Shown in pieces: positions 1-8,404 of a stretch of 64,000 bases of DNA. The notes beneath the pieces were generated by a model, which had not been told where the DNA came from, searched no databases, and saw only the letters and a list, made by a program, of their open reading frames with translations. Origin of the DNA: Roseomonas sp. (GTDB taxonomy: Bacteria > Pseudomonadota > Alphaproteobacteria > Acetobacterales > Acetobacteraceae); assembly GCA_031180725.1 (NCBI GenBank), contig JAPSLO010000013.1:62001-126000 (forward strand), written 5' to 3'. The number at the start of each line of letters is the position of its first letter. Position 1 is the first letter of the stretch. The translations under genes were made by a program, and so were the position numbers.

Positions 1-1
1 G

Positions 2-205
2 CTGCAGGGGGATCCGCCGAATCCGGCGGACCGTCCCCGCGGCTGCGCCTTTCATCCGCGCTGCCCGGTGGCGACCAGCCTCTGCACCATGGATGTGCCT
101 GCCCTGAAGCGGCGCCCCACGGATGGGCGGCTGATCGCCTGCCATGTGGCGCATGGCGATGTCCCGGCCGGCGGCGGCGTCGCCGAGGTGAAGGAGGCTG
201 CCTGA
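2..205 (+). CDS. Peptide ABC transporter ATP-binding protein, C-terminal end (partial)
   Basis: This is the last 67 codons of a gene that starts before the window. The translation has the hallmark C-terminal tail of oligopeptide/dipeptide transporter ATPases (oligo_HPY domain): a GDPPNPADRPRGC-type stretch followed by FHPRCP, a spaced Cys (SLCT) and the terminal IACHVA. In DppD/DppF-type proteins this Cys-rich tail follows the nucleotide-binding domain. The stop codon lies one base before the ATG of the permease gene, so the ATPase and the two permeases form one operon. Which of the two ATPase subunits (D or F type) this is cannot be decided from the tail alone. Confidence 0.85.
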   Translation: MQGDPPNPADRPRGCAFHPRCPVATSLCTMDVPALKRRPTDGRLIACHVAHGDVPAGGGVAEVKEAA

Positions 206-206
206 G

Positions 207-1142
207 ATGCTCCGCTTCCTCACTGTCCGGCTGCTGCGTGCGGCGCTGACGGTGGCGATGGTGGTGACCTTCGCCTTCGTCGTGCTGCGCATGTCCGGCG
301 ATCCCGCGCAGATCATCATGGGGGCCGATGCACCGCCAGAGGCGGTGGAGGCCTTCCGTGCCGCCTGGGGCCTCGATCGGCCGCTCTGGGTGCAGTATTT
401 CAACTACTTCGGCGCCATACTCTCGGGCGATCTTGGCCGCTCGATGCGCGACGGCCGCGACGCCATCCAGCTTGTCGCCGAACGCATCCCGGCGACCCTG
501 GCCCTGACCCTGCCGGCGCTTCTGATGAAGGTGGCGCTTGGCATCCCGGCCGGCATCTATGCAGCGCTGCATCGCAATTCCTGGGTGGACCGCCTGGTGA
601 TGATCGTGGCGGTGGCCGGTTTCACCGTGCCTTCCTTCGTGCTGGGGCTGCTGCTGGTTCTGGTCTTCGCGGTCCAGCTCGGCTGGCTGCCCTCTGGCGG
701 GCAGGAAAGCTGGCGGCATGCCATCCTGCCCGTGGTGACCTTGGGGCTGGGCGGCGCGGCCGTGCTGGCGCGCTTCACCCGCAGCGCCATGCTGGAAGTG
801 CTGGGCCAGCCCTACATCCGCACCGCCAGTGCGAAGGGCGTGCCCTGGCATGCCGTCGTCACCAACCACGCCCTGCCCAATGCCGCCATTCCCACGGTGA
901 CGATCATCGGCTTCATGATGGGCAGCCTGATTGCCGGGGCGGTGGTGGTGGAAAGCGTCTTCTCCTGGCCCGGGGTCGGGCGGCTGCTGGTGGTGGCGGT
1001 GGCCAACCGCGACCTGGCGGTGGTGCAGTGCATCCTGCTGCTCGTGGCGGCCACGATGGTGTTTGCGAATCTGGTGGTGGATCTGCTGTACGGCCTGCTG
1101 GATCCAAGGCTGCGCAATGCGCCGAAGCGGGCGGTGGCCTGA
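207..1142 (+). CDS. Dipeptide/oligopeptide ABC transporter permease, DppB/OppB type
   Basis: This 311-residue inner-membrane permease has the expected length for the family. It has an N-terminal membrane segment (about residues 10-28), a periplasmic loop containing WGLDRPLWVQYFNY, and five further hydrophobic segments. The EAA-type loop that contacts the ATPase is visible near residues 205-225 (YIRTASAKGVPWHAVV, with the conserved Gly). The C-terminal FSWPGVGRLL is typical of DppB. The gene sits between the ATPase end and the DppC-type gene with almost no spacing. The substrate (peptide, nickel, or another small solute) is not shown by the sequence, and the binding protein is outside the window. 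Confidence 0.93.
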   Translation: MLRFLTVRLLRAALTVAMVVTFAFVVLRMSGDPAQIIMGADAPPEAVEAFRAAWGLDRPLWVQYFNYFGAILSGDLGRSMRDGRDAIQLVAERIPATLALTLPALLMKVALGIPAGIYAALHRNSWVDRLVMIVAVAGFTVPSFVLGLLLVLVFAVQLGWLPSGGQESWRHAILPVVTLGLGGAAVLARFTRSAMLEVLGQPYIRTASAKGVPWHAVVTNHALPNAAIPTVTIIGFMMGSLIAGAVVVESVFSWPGVGRLLVVAVANRDLAVVQCILLLVAATMVFANLVVDLLYGLLDPRLRNAPKRAVA

Positions 1143-1143
1143 C

Positions 1144-2019
1144 ATGCCGGAAGCACCCATGCAGGTCGCCGTCGTCACCCCGCCGAAGCGGCGTGTAGCC
1201 GGTCCACCGCCGCTGGTGATCTTTGCCATCATCTGGCTGGTGCTGATGCTGGCCACGGCGCTGCTGGCTGACGTGATCAGCCCTTATGCCTATACCGCGC
1301 TCGATCTGCGCAACCGCCTGTCACCGCCCATCGGGCTGGGGGGCTCGCTGGTGCATGCGTTGGGCACGGATGAGCTCGGGCGCGACGTGCTCTCGCGGCT
1401 CATTTACTCCATCCGCACCAGCCTGTTGATCGCCTTCGGCGCGACCATCATCGGTGCCCTCATCGGCACCTCGTTGGGCTTCCTGGCGGCGCATTTCCGC
1501 GGCCTGGTGGAGCAGGCAGTGCTGGCGCTGGTGGATTTCTCGGCCAGCCTGCCCTTCCTGATCCTGGCGCTGGCGGTGCTGGCCTTCTTCGGCAATTCCA
1601 TGCTGCTGCTGGTCTGCCTGCTTGGGCTGCATGCCTGGGAACGCTATGCCCGCATCGCGCGCGGCCTGGCGCTGGCCGCAGGCTCGCAGGGCTATGCAGC
1701 GGCGGTGCGTCAGCTCGGTGCCTCGCCCTGGCGGATCTATGGGCGGCATGTGCTGCCGAACATCGCCTCCACACTTATCGTCTCCATGACCTTGGCCTTC
1801 CCGGAGATCATCCTGCTCGAGAGCGGCCTGTCCTTCCTCGGCCTTGGTGTGCAGCCGCCGGCCACCTCGCTGGGCTCCATGGTGGGCTATGGGCGAGAAT
1901 ACCTGACGCGGGCGCCCTGGATCATGCTGGCCCCTGCCACTACCATCGTAATCACAACACTCTCCGTCTCCCTGATCGGAGACTGGCTGCGTGACCGGCT
2001 GGATCCGACGCTGCACTGA
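1144..2019 (+). CDS. Dipeptide/oligopeptide ABC transporter permease, DppC/OppC type
   Basis: This is the second permease of the importer, 291 residues. The ATG at 1144 was chosen because it lies one base after the preceding stop and gives the normal family length; a longer reading frame upstream overlaps dppB and is not plausible. After a short cytoplasmic tail there is one membrane segment (about residues 22-45), the DppC hallmark HALGTDELGRDVLSRLIY, and five more hydrophobic helices. The ATPase-contact loop is near residues 185-205 (YAAAVRQLGASPWRIY). FLGLGVQPPATSLGSMV is the conserved C-terminal loop. It pairs with the upstream DppB-type subunit; nothing downstream belongs to the transporter. 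Confidence 0.93.
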   Translation: MPEAPMQVAVVTPPKRRVAGPPPLVIFAIIWLVLMLATALLADVISPYAYTALDLRNRLSPPIGLGGSLVHALGTDELGRDVLSRLIYSIRTSLLIAFGATIIGALIGTSLGFLAAHFRGLVEQAVLALVDFSASLPFLILALAVLAFFGNSMLLLVCLLGLHAWERYARIARGLALAAGSQGYAAAVRQLGASPWRIYGRHVLPNIASTLIVSMTLAFPEIILLESGLSFLGLGVQPPATSLGSMVGYGREYLTRAPWIMLAPATTIVITTLSVSLIGDWLRDRLDPTLH

Positions 2020-2175
2020 CAGCACGCTGGCGCCCATGGCGCGGCGGTGACACGCACCTGCCACGATTTCGCAGCCCAAGCTTCACGTGTCTGCCATCCG
2101 GCCTTCGTCGCCGATGGCTATGGCTCCACCTGCCCGCGGTGCCGTCTTGCCCGCGGTTGAAGAAGGCGAGAGACC

Positions 2176-4161
2176 ATGCCCGACACCTATGTGCCGGATG
2201 ATGCGCCGCGCATCGAGATCGAGGACATCGGCAGCAACCCGGCTCCACGCGAGACCATTGGAGAGGTGATGGAGCGTCGCCTGTCCCGCCGTGCCGCCCT
2301 CTTCGGCCTGGGCGGCGCCGCGGCCGCCGCCACGCTGACTGACCAGCTTCTGGCCGCGGCGGAACCCGCGATGGCGCAGGCGGCGGTGCCGATGACCGGG
2401 GGCCCGTCCTCGCTCACCTTCCGGGAGATCCCGCACGGGATGGCGCAGCGCGACGCCGTGCCGGAAGGCTACGAGATCCAGACGGTGATCCGCTGGGGCG
2501 ATGCCGTGGTGCCCGAGGCGCCGGACTTCGACCCGATGGCACAGACCCCGGAGAAGCAGGCCCAGCAATTCGGCTACAACAACGACTTCCTGGATTTCCG
2601 TCCGCTGCCGCAGGGATCGCAGAATTCCGACCGCGGCCTGCTGGTGGTGAACCATGAATATACCGACACGCAGCTGATGTTCCCCGGCATCGGCGCCGGC
2701 CGTGCGGGCCGCATGCGCGCCACCGCGGAGCAGTCGCAGACCGAGCTGATGGCCCATGGTCTTTCGGTGGTGGAAATCCGCCGCCAGACCGGCCGCTGGC
2801 AGGTGGTGCAGAACAGCCGGTACAACCGCCGGATCACCGGCGAGACCGAGATCCGCATCAGTGGCCCCGCCGCCGGGCACGATCTGCTGAAGACCGCCTG
2901 GGATCCGACCGGCAACCGCGTGCTGGGCACGCTGAACAACTGTGCCGGCGGCAATACCCCCTGGGGAACCATCCTGACCGCGGAGGAGAACTTCAACCAG
3001 TATTTCTCCGGGGAGGCTGCGCGCAACGGCGCCCAGGCTGAAAGCTACCGCCGCTACGGCATTGAAGCGCAGGGCGCCTATGCCTGGTCGCGCCACATCG
3101 AGCGCTTCGATCTGGACAAGCATCCGAACGAGCCGAACCGCTTCGGCTGGATCGTGGAGTTCGACCCCTATGATCCGAACAGCGTGCCGGTGAAGCGCAC
3201 CGCGCTCGGCCGCTTCAAGCATGAGGGTGCGACACACGCCATCAACCACGACGGCCGGGTGGTGATCTATTCGGGCGACGATGAGCGCTTCGACTACGTC
3301 TACAAGTTCGTCACCGCCCGCCCCTGGAACCCGAATGATCGCGCCGCCAACCGCGACCTGCTGGATGAAGGCACGCTTTACGTTGCCCGCTTCCACGATG
3401 ACGGGAAGATGGAGTGGCTGCCGCTGGTGCATGGCCAGGGGCCGCTGACGGCGGCGAACGGCTTCCACAGCCAGGCGGATGTGCTGATCAACACCCGCCG
3501 CGCAGCGGATCTTCTGCAGCCCACGCCGATGGACCGGCCGGAGGATGTGGAGGCCAACCCGGCCAATGGCCGCGTCTATGTCATGCTGACCAACAACAGC
3601 AACCGCACGGCGCAGCAGGTGAATGCCAGCAATCCGCGTGCGCGCAATGTGCATGGCCATGTGATCGAGATCGTCCCGCCCGGCGCCGGCACGAGCAGCG
3701 TCGATCACGCCTCGACCGAGGGTCGCTGGGAGATCTTCCTGATGGCCGGCAAGCCGGGCTTCGACGCTGGGGCACGCTACCACCGCGCCACCAGCGAGAG
3801 CGGCTGGCTTTCCTGCCCGGATAACTGCGCCTTCGACAGCAAGGGCCGCCTGTGGATCGCGACCGATGGCGCGCCAAGCGCCGCCGGCGTGGCAGACGGC
3901 ATCTGGGCAGCCGATACCCAGGGTGCGGGGCGCGCGCTGACGAAGCAGTTCTACCGCGCCCCGACCGGTGCCGAGGTCTGCGGCCCCTGCTTCACGCCGG
4001 ATGGCCGCACGCTGTTCCTCGCCATCCAGCATCCCGGCGACGATGCCGGTTCCACCTTCGAGAAGCCGTCCACCCGCTGGCCCGACTTCGCGGAGAACAT
4101 GCCGCCGCGCCCGTCGGTGATTGCCATCGTGAAGCGCGACGGCGGCGAGATCGGCAGCTGA
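2176..4161 (+). CDS. PhoX family phosphatase (DUF839), Tat-exported
   Basis: This 661-residue protein belongs to the PhoX/DUF839 family of secreted calcium- and iron-dependent alkaline phosphatases. A twin-arginine signal is present after an unusually long 35-residue leader: SRRAALFGLGG, then an alanine-rich core ending at AMAQA. Family features follow: LLVVNHEYTD, NNCAGGNTPWGTILTAEEN, and KHEGATHAINHDGRVVIYSGDDERFDYVYKF in the middle, then the FTPDGRTLFLAIQHPGDD motif near the C-terminus. It probably hydrolyses phosphomonoesters in the periplasm. The start has a modest GAAGGCGAGAG ribosome-binding site. No convincing Pho box was seen in the 156-base upstream gap. A strong hairpin follows the stop. 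Confidence 0.9.
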   Translation: MPDTYVPDDAPRIEIEDIGSNPAPRETIGEVMERRLSRRAALFGLGGAAAAATLTDQLLAAAEPAMAQAAVPMTGGPSSLTFREIPHGMAQRDAVPEGYEIQTVIRWGDAVVPEAPDFDPMAQTPEKQAQQFGYNNDFLDFRPLPQGSQNSDRGLLVVNHEYTDTQLMFPGIGAGRAGRMRATAEQSQTELMAHGLSVVEIRRQTGRWQVVQNSRYNRRITGETEIRISGPAAGHDLLKTAWDPTGNRVLGTLNNCAGGNTPWGTILTAEENFNQYFSGEAARNGAQAESYRRYGIEAQGAYAWSRHIERFDLDKHPNEPNRFGWIVEFDPYDPNSVPVKRTALGRFKHEGATHAINHDGRVVIYSGDDERFDYVYKFVTARPWNPNDRAANRDLLDEGTLYVARFHDDGKMEWLPLVHGQGPLTAANGFHSQADVLINTRRAADLLQPTPMDRPEDVEANPANGRVYVMLTNNSNRTAQQVNASNPRARNVHGHVIEIVPPGAGTSSVDHASTEGRWEIFLMAGKPGFDAGARYHRATSESGWLSCPDNCAFDSKGRLWIATDGAPSAAGVADGIWAADTQGAGRALTKQFYRAPTGAEVCGPCFTPDGRTLFLAIQHPGDDAGSTFEKPSTRWPDFAENMPPRPSVIAIVKRDGGEIGS

Positions 4162-4170
4162 GGCTGAGCC

Positions 4171-4204
4171 GCCCGGGCCTGCGGCCTAGGTCGCAGGCCC
4201 GGGC
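4171..4204 (+). terminator. Hairpin terminator after the PhoX gene
   Basis: A perfect 13-bp stem (arms 4171-4183 and 4192-4204, GCCCGGGCCTGCG and its complement) with an 8-base loop lies 10 bases after the phosphatase stop. There is no T run, which is usual in such GC-rich genomes. It probably ends the transcript before the phosphodiesterase gene. Confidence 0.6.
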
Positions 4205-4272
4205 AGATGAAGTCTGCATGACAGGAGGCGCGGCCACTGCAAGGCCGCGCCCCGTTGCGCTAGCAGAGTGGC

Positions 4273-5697
4273 ATGACGCGCTTCGTCCTGCTCGCCCTGG
4301 ATGGCCTTCGCCCGGACATGATTTCCGCCGAGGCGACGCCGCATATCGCGCGGCTGGTCGCGGAAGGCACGCGCTTCGCGAATGCGCGCAGCATCTTTCC
4401 CTCGGAAACGCGGGTGGCCACGCCCTCGCTGATCACGGGCTGCCGGCCGGGTGGGCATGGCATGGTGGCGAATACGCTGTTCGATGCCGCCGCCGCGCCG
4501 GACCGTCTGCTGCGCACCAAGCTGGTGTCGGATCTCCTGGCCATGGCGCAGGGCCGCGAATCGCCGCTGCTGCGGCCCAGCCTGGGCGAACGCCTGGCAG
4601 ATGCCGGCCGCAGCTTCGCCCTGGTCAGCGCCGGCACCGCCGGCGCCGCGCGGCTGCTGCATCCGGCCGCGGAGCGGCTCGGCCAGTTCCGCTGGAATGT
4701 GGAGGAGGACGACACTGCCACGGCCGCCGCCATGCGTGGTCGCTTTGGTCCGACCCCGCCGCATGCCGTGCCGAACATCCCGCGCCTGCGCCACGCCGCA
4801 CGTATCCTGCTGGAACATGTACTGCCGGAGCTCCGGCCGGATGTCACGCTGGTCTGGCTGTCCGAGCCGGATGTCTCCTTCCACTGGGGCGGCCTGCTCG
4901 CGCCGCACGCCCGGGAAGCGCTGCGCGCCGCCGATGCCATTGTTGGCCAGGTCGCGGCCTGGCGCGATGCGCAGCCCGACGCAGCGGAGATCGTGATTGG
5001 CGTGCTGTCCGACCACGGCCATGTCACCGGCCGGGGCAAGCTCTCGCTGGTGGAGGAACTCATCAGGGCCGGCTTCCGTGCCGGCACGGGCATGTCTGCG
5101 GCTACCGACATCGTGGTGGCGCCGGCGGCCGCGCCCGGCCTCTGGCTGCGCGATCCGGCGCTGGCGCCACAAGTGGCAGAATGGCTGATGACGCAGCCCT
5201 GGTGCGCCGTGCTGCTCGCGCGTGACGCCACCCTGTTGCCCGAAGGCGCGGCCGTGCCGCTCTCGCTTCTGGGCAGTGGCCATGCCCGGAGTGCCGATCT
5301 GGTGGTGACATTCGCCGGCAGCGAGGAGCCGGACGAATGGGGCCTGCCCGGCTTCGCCCCCTTCGATGCGCCGGATGTGCCGGAAGGCGGTGGCATGCAT
5401 GGCGGCCTGCACCGGTCGGAGCTGGCGACGGTGCTGGTCTTCCAGGGCGGCCCGATGCGCCGGGGCGCGGTGGCGCAGCAGCCGGCGGACCTGACCGATA
5501 TCGCGCCCAGCCTGCTGCACCTGCTCGGCCTTGGCCATGAGGGCTGCGAAGGCGCGCCACTCGCTGCCGCCTGGGATGGTGCCGCCGATTCGCCGCCGGC
5601 GCGCGAAGTGATCGCCCTGCCACGCGGCTTCGTGCTGGAAGCAATGCGCCCGGCCGGTGGCGGGCGGCTCTACCCCACGGCGCTGCGCCGCCGCTGA
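4273..5697 (+). CDS. Type I phosphodiesterase / nucleotide pyrophosphatase family protein
   Basis: This 474-residue enzyme belongs to the alkaline phosphatase superfamily, NPP branch. The metal-binding start LLALDGLRPDM supplies the first Asp. The nucleophile region is FPSETRVATPSLITG, followed by HGMVANTLF. The second metal site is seen at WLSEPDVSFHWGG, and GVLSDHGHV and MHGGLHR complete the metal ligands. There is no obvious signal peptide, so a cytoplasmic location is likely. The family cleaves phosphodiester or pyrophosphate bonds; the substrate cannot be read from the sequence. Its place next to a PhoX-type phosphatase suggests a role in organic phosphate use, but that is inference from context only. 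Confidence 0.85.
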   Translation: MTRFVLLALDGLRPDMISAEATPHIARLVAEGTRFANARSIFPSETRVATPSLITGCRPGGHGMVANTLFDAAAAPDRLLRTKLVSDLLAMAQGRESPLLRPSLGERLADAGRSFALVSAGTAGAARLLHPAAERLGQFRWNVEEDDTATAAAMRGRFGPTPPHAVPNIPRLRHAARILLEHVLPELRPDVTLVWLSEPDVSFHWGGLLAPHAREALRAADAIVGQVAAWRDAQPDAAEIVIGVLSDHGHVTGRGKLSLVEELIRAGFRAGTGMSAATDIVVAPAAAPGLWLRDPALAPQVAEWLMTQPWCAVLLARDATLLPEGAAVPLSLLGSGHARSADLVVTFAGSEEPDEWGLPGFAPFDAPDVPEGGGMHGGLHRSELATVLVFQGGPMRRGAVAQQPADLTDIAPSLLHLLGLGHEGCEGAPLAAAWDGAADSPPAREVIALPRGFVLEAMRPAGGGRLYPTALRRR

Positions 5698-5704
5698 GCG
5701 CCCG

Positions 5705-5720
5705 GCCGGCGACCGCCGGC
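5705..5720 (+). terminator. Short hairpin after the phosphodiesterase gene
   Basis: Inverted repeat GCCGGC-GACC-GCCGGC, 8 bases after the stop, followed by a pyrimidine-rich ACTTCCTTCC. It is a plausible but weak terminator; short GC palindromes are common by chance here. Confidence 0.35.
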
Positions 5721-5806
5721 ACTTCCTTCCCGATCTCCATGAATCGTGAAGCGGGCACGAGGCCTCGTGATCCCGGCCGGTTCGGGGTACGTTGCCGACG
5801 GGGCCT

Positions 5807-5821
5807 GGGCTGGTAGGTTGC
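5807..5821 (+). promoter_or_regulatory. Possible sigma-54-type promoter upstream of the chemosensory operon
   Basis: The segment GGGCTGGTAGGTTGC has the GG-N10-GC spacing and the TTGC element of sigma-54 promoters (GG at 5808-5809, GC at 5820-5821), about 100 bases before the first cheW. The first T and the central CACG are not matched, and this spacing is frequent by chance in GC-rich DNA. No sigma-70 promoter was recognised in the 5721-5914 gap either. Confidence 0.2.
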
Positions 5822-5920
5822 GGCAGCGTGCCGTCCCGGCGCGCCGCATGCGTGGGCCGTGCCGACCGGCGCGCTCCGCAGCACCCCATCCAGCCGCCAG
5901 GGGAGAGGTCCTCTTTGGGC

Positions 5921-6436
5921 ATGGCCATCGGCCAGGACAAGCTTCGCCTGCTTGTCTTCACTGTGCATGACCGCGATTGCGCGCTGCCTTGTGAGGCGGT
6001 GCGCGAGGTGCTGCCTCTGCCGCGGCTCTGGCGCGCCCCGGCCATGCCGCCGCCGGTAGCTGGCCTGCTGAACCTCGGTGGGGATCCGGTGCCGGTGCTG
6101 GCCATGGACCGGCTGCTGGGCCTGGTGCCCATGGGGGATGCGCCGCCCCTGGGCTTCTACGCCCATCTGCTGCTGGTTGAAGGGCAGGGGCATGGGCGGC
6201 TGGCGCTGCTGGTGGCGCGCGCGCAGAGCGTTGCCACAGCTCCCGAATCGGCGCTGCGCCCGGTCTCGCCGGACAGCACACTGAATGGCTGCGTCGCGGC
6301 GGAAGTCGAACTCGATGGCCGCCTGGTGCACCTCCTGGATGCTGGCCGCCTGCTGCTCGAACGCGAGGCGCAGATGCTGGAAGGGCTGCGCCAGGCGGAA
6401 GCCGCGCGGTTGGCGGCCTGGGGCGCGCCGTTGTGA
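5921..6436 (+). CDS. CheW-like coupling protein (first of the Wsp/Che3-like operon)
   Basis: A 171-residue CheW-domain protein that would link the chemoreceptor to the CheA-type kinase. The pattern is typical: LLVFTVHDRDCALPCEAVREVLPLP at the N-terminus (two-strand SH3-like fold), GLLNLGGDPVPVLAMDRLLGL in the centre and LDGRLVHLLDAGRLL near the end. The ATG at 5921 was chosen, but a TTG at 5915 is better spaced (about 6 bases) from GGGAGAGG at 5901-5908 and would add two residues. The stop overlaps the GTG of the following cheR by four bases, which signals translational coupling. In Wsp-type operons this position corresponds to WspB. Confidence 0.85.
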   Translation: MAIGQDKLRLLVFTVHDRDCALPCEAVREVLPLPRLWRAPAMPPPVAGLLNLGGDPVPVLAMDRLLGLVPMGDAPPLGFYAHLLLVEGQGHGRLALLVARAQSVATAPESALRPVSPDSTLNGCVAAEVELDGRLVHLLDAGRLLLEREAQMLEGLRQAEAARLAAWGAPL

Positions 6437-7821
6437 ACGCGCTCTCCCCCACCCTCGGCTTCGCGCGGCTGAAGCAGGACATCATCACGCGCACCGGGCA
6501 CTTCTACTACGCCGACAAGGACGCCCTGCTATGGGAACGCCTCTCCCGTCGCCTGGCGGCCACCGGCGCGCCGGATGCCGAGAGCTACCGTGCGCTGCTC
6601 GACGATCCCGGGAGGGGCGAGGCCGAATGGGCCGAGCTGGAAGCCGAGATCACCATCGGGGAAACCTTCTTCTTCCGATATGCGGAACAGTTTGCCGCCC
6701 TGCGCGACACCATCCTGCCCGCCATCATCGAAGCGAAGCGCGCGGAGCGGCGCATCCGGATCTGGAGCGCGGGTTGTGCCACCGGGGCTGAGCCCTATTC
6801 CGTCGCCATCCTGCTGCGCCACCTCCTACGCACGGAAATGGAGACCTGGCGCGTTTCCATCCTGGGCACCGACATCAACGCCACCTTCCTGCAGGCCGCC
6901 CGCCAGGCAGAATTCGGCGAATGGGCGCTGCGCGCCGTGCCGGCAGACCAGCGGGCGGAGGATTTCGTGCGCAGCCCGGATGGTAAGCGCTGGGTGCTGC
7001 GCCCGCAGCACCGCGCCCTGGTGCGGTTCGAACGGCACAATCTGCGCACCCTTCTGGATGGCACCTCGCCGCTGAACCTGACCGACTTCGACCTCATCCT
7101 GTGCCGCAACGTGCTGATCTACTTCCATCCCGATACGGCGCAGGCCATCGTGCGTGCCCTAGGGGAAAGGCTGACGCCAGACGGTTGGCTGTTGCTGGGC
7201 CATGCAGAGCCCAACCCGGCCTTTACGCGCTTCCTGCACCTGGTGGACCTGCCTGGCACCGCGGCATATCGCCGCCTCGAAGGCTCGCCGCCACCGCCGG
7301 CCCCGCCGCCCTCAGCTCAGCCCGCGATGCCGCCGGCTTGGCAACCCGCCCCACTGCCGGAAGCGCCGCGCACGCCCGCCGCCACGCCTCCGGCCCAGGC
7401 GGCCCCCGAAGTTCCGCCGGCCCGTGCCGATCTGCTGGAGGAGGTGCGCGCCGCCGCGGATCGTGGGGAACCGGAACGTGCGGCCGCGCTCTGCCGGGCC
7501 GCCTTGGCGGCGGATCCGATGCAGCCTGCGCTGCACTTCTATGCCGGCCTTCTGGCCTGGACCCTGGGCGACACCGCGGAGGCCGAGCGCGCCTTCCGCC
7601 GTGCGATCTATCTGCGCCCCGATTACGTGATGGCGCATTACCAGCTTGGCCTGCTCCGCCTGCACCGCGGGGAAGGCGAGGCCGGCCGGCGCGCCATCGG
7701 CAATGCGCTCGGCATCGCGCGCGGGCTGCCGCCGGCCTCGCCGCTCAACGAAGGGGATGGGCTGACGGCCGGCACCTTCCGGGACCTGGCGCGGCTCCAC
7801 CTCGCCTTGCAGCGGGGCTGA
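6433..7821 (+). CDS. CheR-type methyltransferase with C-terminal TPR domain
   Basis: A 462-residue S-adenosylmethionine-dependent glutamate methyltransferase expected to modify the neighbouring chemoreceptor. The first 75 or so residues are the helical CheR N domain. The SAM-binding region reads WSAGCATGAEPYSVA near residue 110, with GTDIN further on and LILCRNVLIYFH near residue 220. A proline/alanine-rich linker (about residues 278-330) leads to two or three TPR units (ALHFYAGLLAWTLGDTAEAE, MAHYQLGLLRLHRGE). CheR-TPR fusions are characteristic of WspC and of other alternative-function systems rather than flagellar ones. It starts with GTG and overlaps cheW by four bases; the next cheW starts three bases after its stop. 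Confidence 0.92.
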   Translation: MNALSPTLGFARLKQDIITRTGHFYYADKDALLWERLSRRLAATGAPDAESYRALLDDPGRGEAEWAELEAEITIGETFFFRYAEQFAALRDTILPAIIEAKRAERRIRIWSAGCATGAEPYSVAILLRHLLRTEMETWRVSILGTDINATFLQAARQAEFGEWALRAVPADQRAEDFVRSPDGKRWVLRPQHRALVRFERHNLRTLLDGTSPLNLTDFDLILCRNVLIYFHPDTAQAIVRALGERLTPDGWLLLGHAEPNPAFTRFLHLVDLPGTAAYRRLEGSPPPPAPPPSAQPAMPPAWQPAPLPEAPRTPAATPPAQAAPEVPPARADLLEEVRAAADRGEPERAAALCRAALAADPMQPALHFYAGLLAWTLGDTAEAERAFRRAIYLRPDYVMAHYQLGLLRLHRGEGEAGRRAIGNALGIARGLPPASPLNEGDGLTAGTFRDLARLHLALQRG

Positions 7822-7824
7822 GCC

Positions 7825-8400
7825 ATGGCCGCATCAACGACCCCGAACGCCTTTCTCAGCCAGGCGCGGATGGACCGCATTTTGGAGGAGCGCACGGCCC
7901 TACTGGCCGCGCCGCACCGCCACGCCGCCCCGCCTGCGCCGCATGCCCGGCTGCTGGCCTGCGGCTGCGGGGTGGAAATCCACGGCATTCCGCTGGAGAC
8001 TGTGGCGGAGATCCTGCCCGTCCGGCGTTGCGTACGCGTGCCCGGCGCTGCCTCGCCCGTCATCGGCGCCAGCGGCTGGCTGGGGCGCCTCTGGGCGGTG
8101 GTTGATCTCGGCGCCGCGCTCGGCCTGGCGGAAGCACCGCCGCCGGAAGACCTTACCGGCCATCTGCTGCGCCTGCGCGACCAGCCGCGCCCCGTTCTGC
8201 TGCGGGTGGAGCGCGTGCTGGGCGTGGTGGATGCCGACCGCGCAGATGATGCCGCACCGGAGGCGGTGCCGCGCGGCGTCGTCGTCGGTCAGGCCCTCGC
8301 CCCTGCCGGCAGTCTGGCGGCCGCGCCACGGCTGATCGGGGTGCTTGATCCCGGCCGGCTCCTGCATCCGCTTGTCCACCCTGTCCCGAACGGAGCCTGA
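7825..8400 (+). CDS. Second CheW-like protein (WspD position)
   Basis: A 191-residue protein with a divergent CheW domain preceded by about 45 residues that include a likely helix (SQARMDRILEERTALLAAP). The CheW fold is supported by LLACGCGVEIHGIPLETVAEILPV and by IGASGWLGRLWAVVDLGAALGLAE; the last part, LIGVLDPGRLLHPL, matches the terminal strand of CheW. Wsp-type operons carry two CheW proteins flanking cheR, one of them with an N-terminal extension, and this gene occupies the second place. It may bind the receptor or the CheA-REC kinase with a different affinity from the first CheW; that is inference. Confidence 0.8.
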   Translation: MAASTTPNAFLSQARMDRILEERTALLAAPHRHAAPPAPHARLLACGCGVEIHGIPLETVAEILPVRRCVRVPGAASPVIGASGWLGRLWAVVDLGAALGLAEAPPPEDLTGHLLRLRDQPRPVLLRVERVLGVVDADRADDAAPEAVPRGVVVGQALAPAGSLAAAPRLIGVLDPGRLLHPLVHPVPNGA

Positions 8401-8404
8401 CGGC

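Noticed and set aside
2020-2175. A Pho box upstream of the PhoX-family gene
   Set aside because: CTGACAG at 2017-2023 is a partial match only, with no second half-site at the right spacing.
2083-4032. A 649-codon minus-strand frame opposite the PhoX-family gene
   Set aside because: The plus-strand gene has a Tat signal and family motifs over its whole length; the antisense frame has none.
4186-6132. A 648-codon minus-strand frame across the phosphodiesterase gene and into cheW
   Set aside because: It spans two well-supported genes on the other strand and has low-complexity composition.
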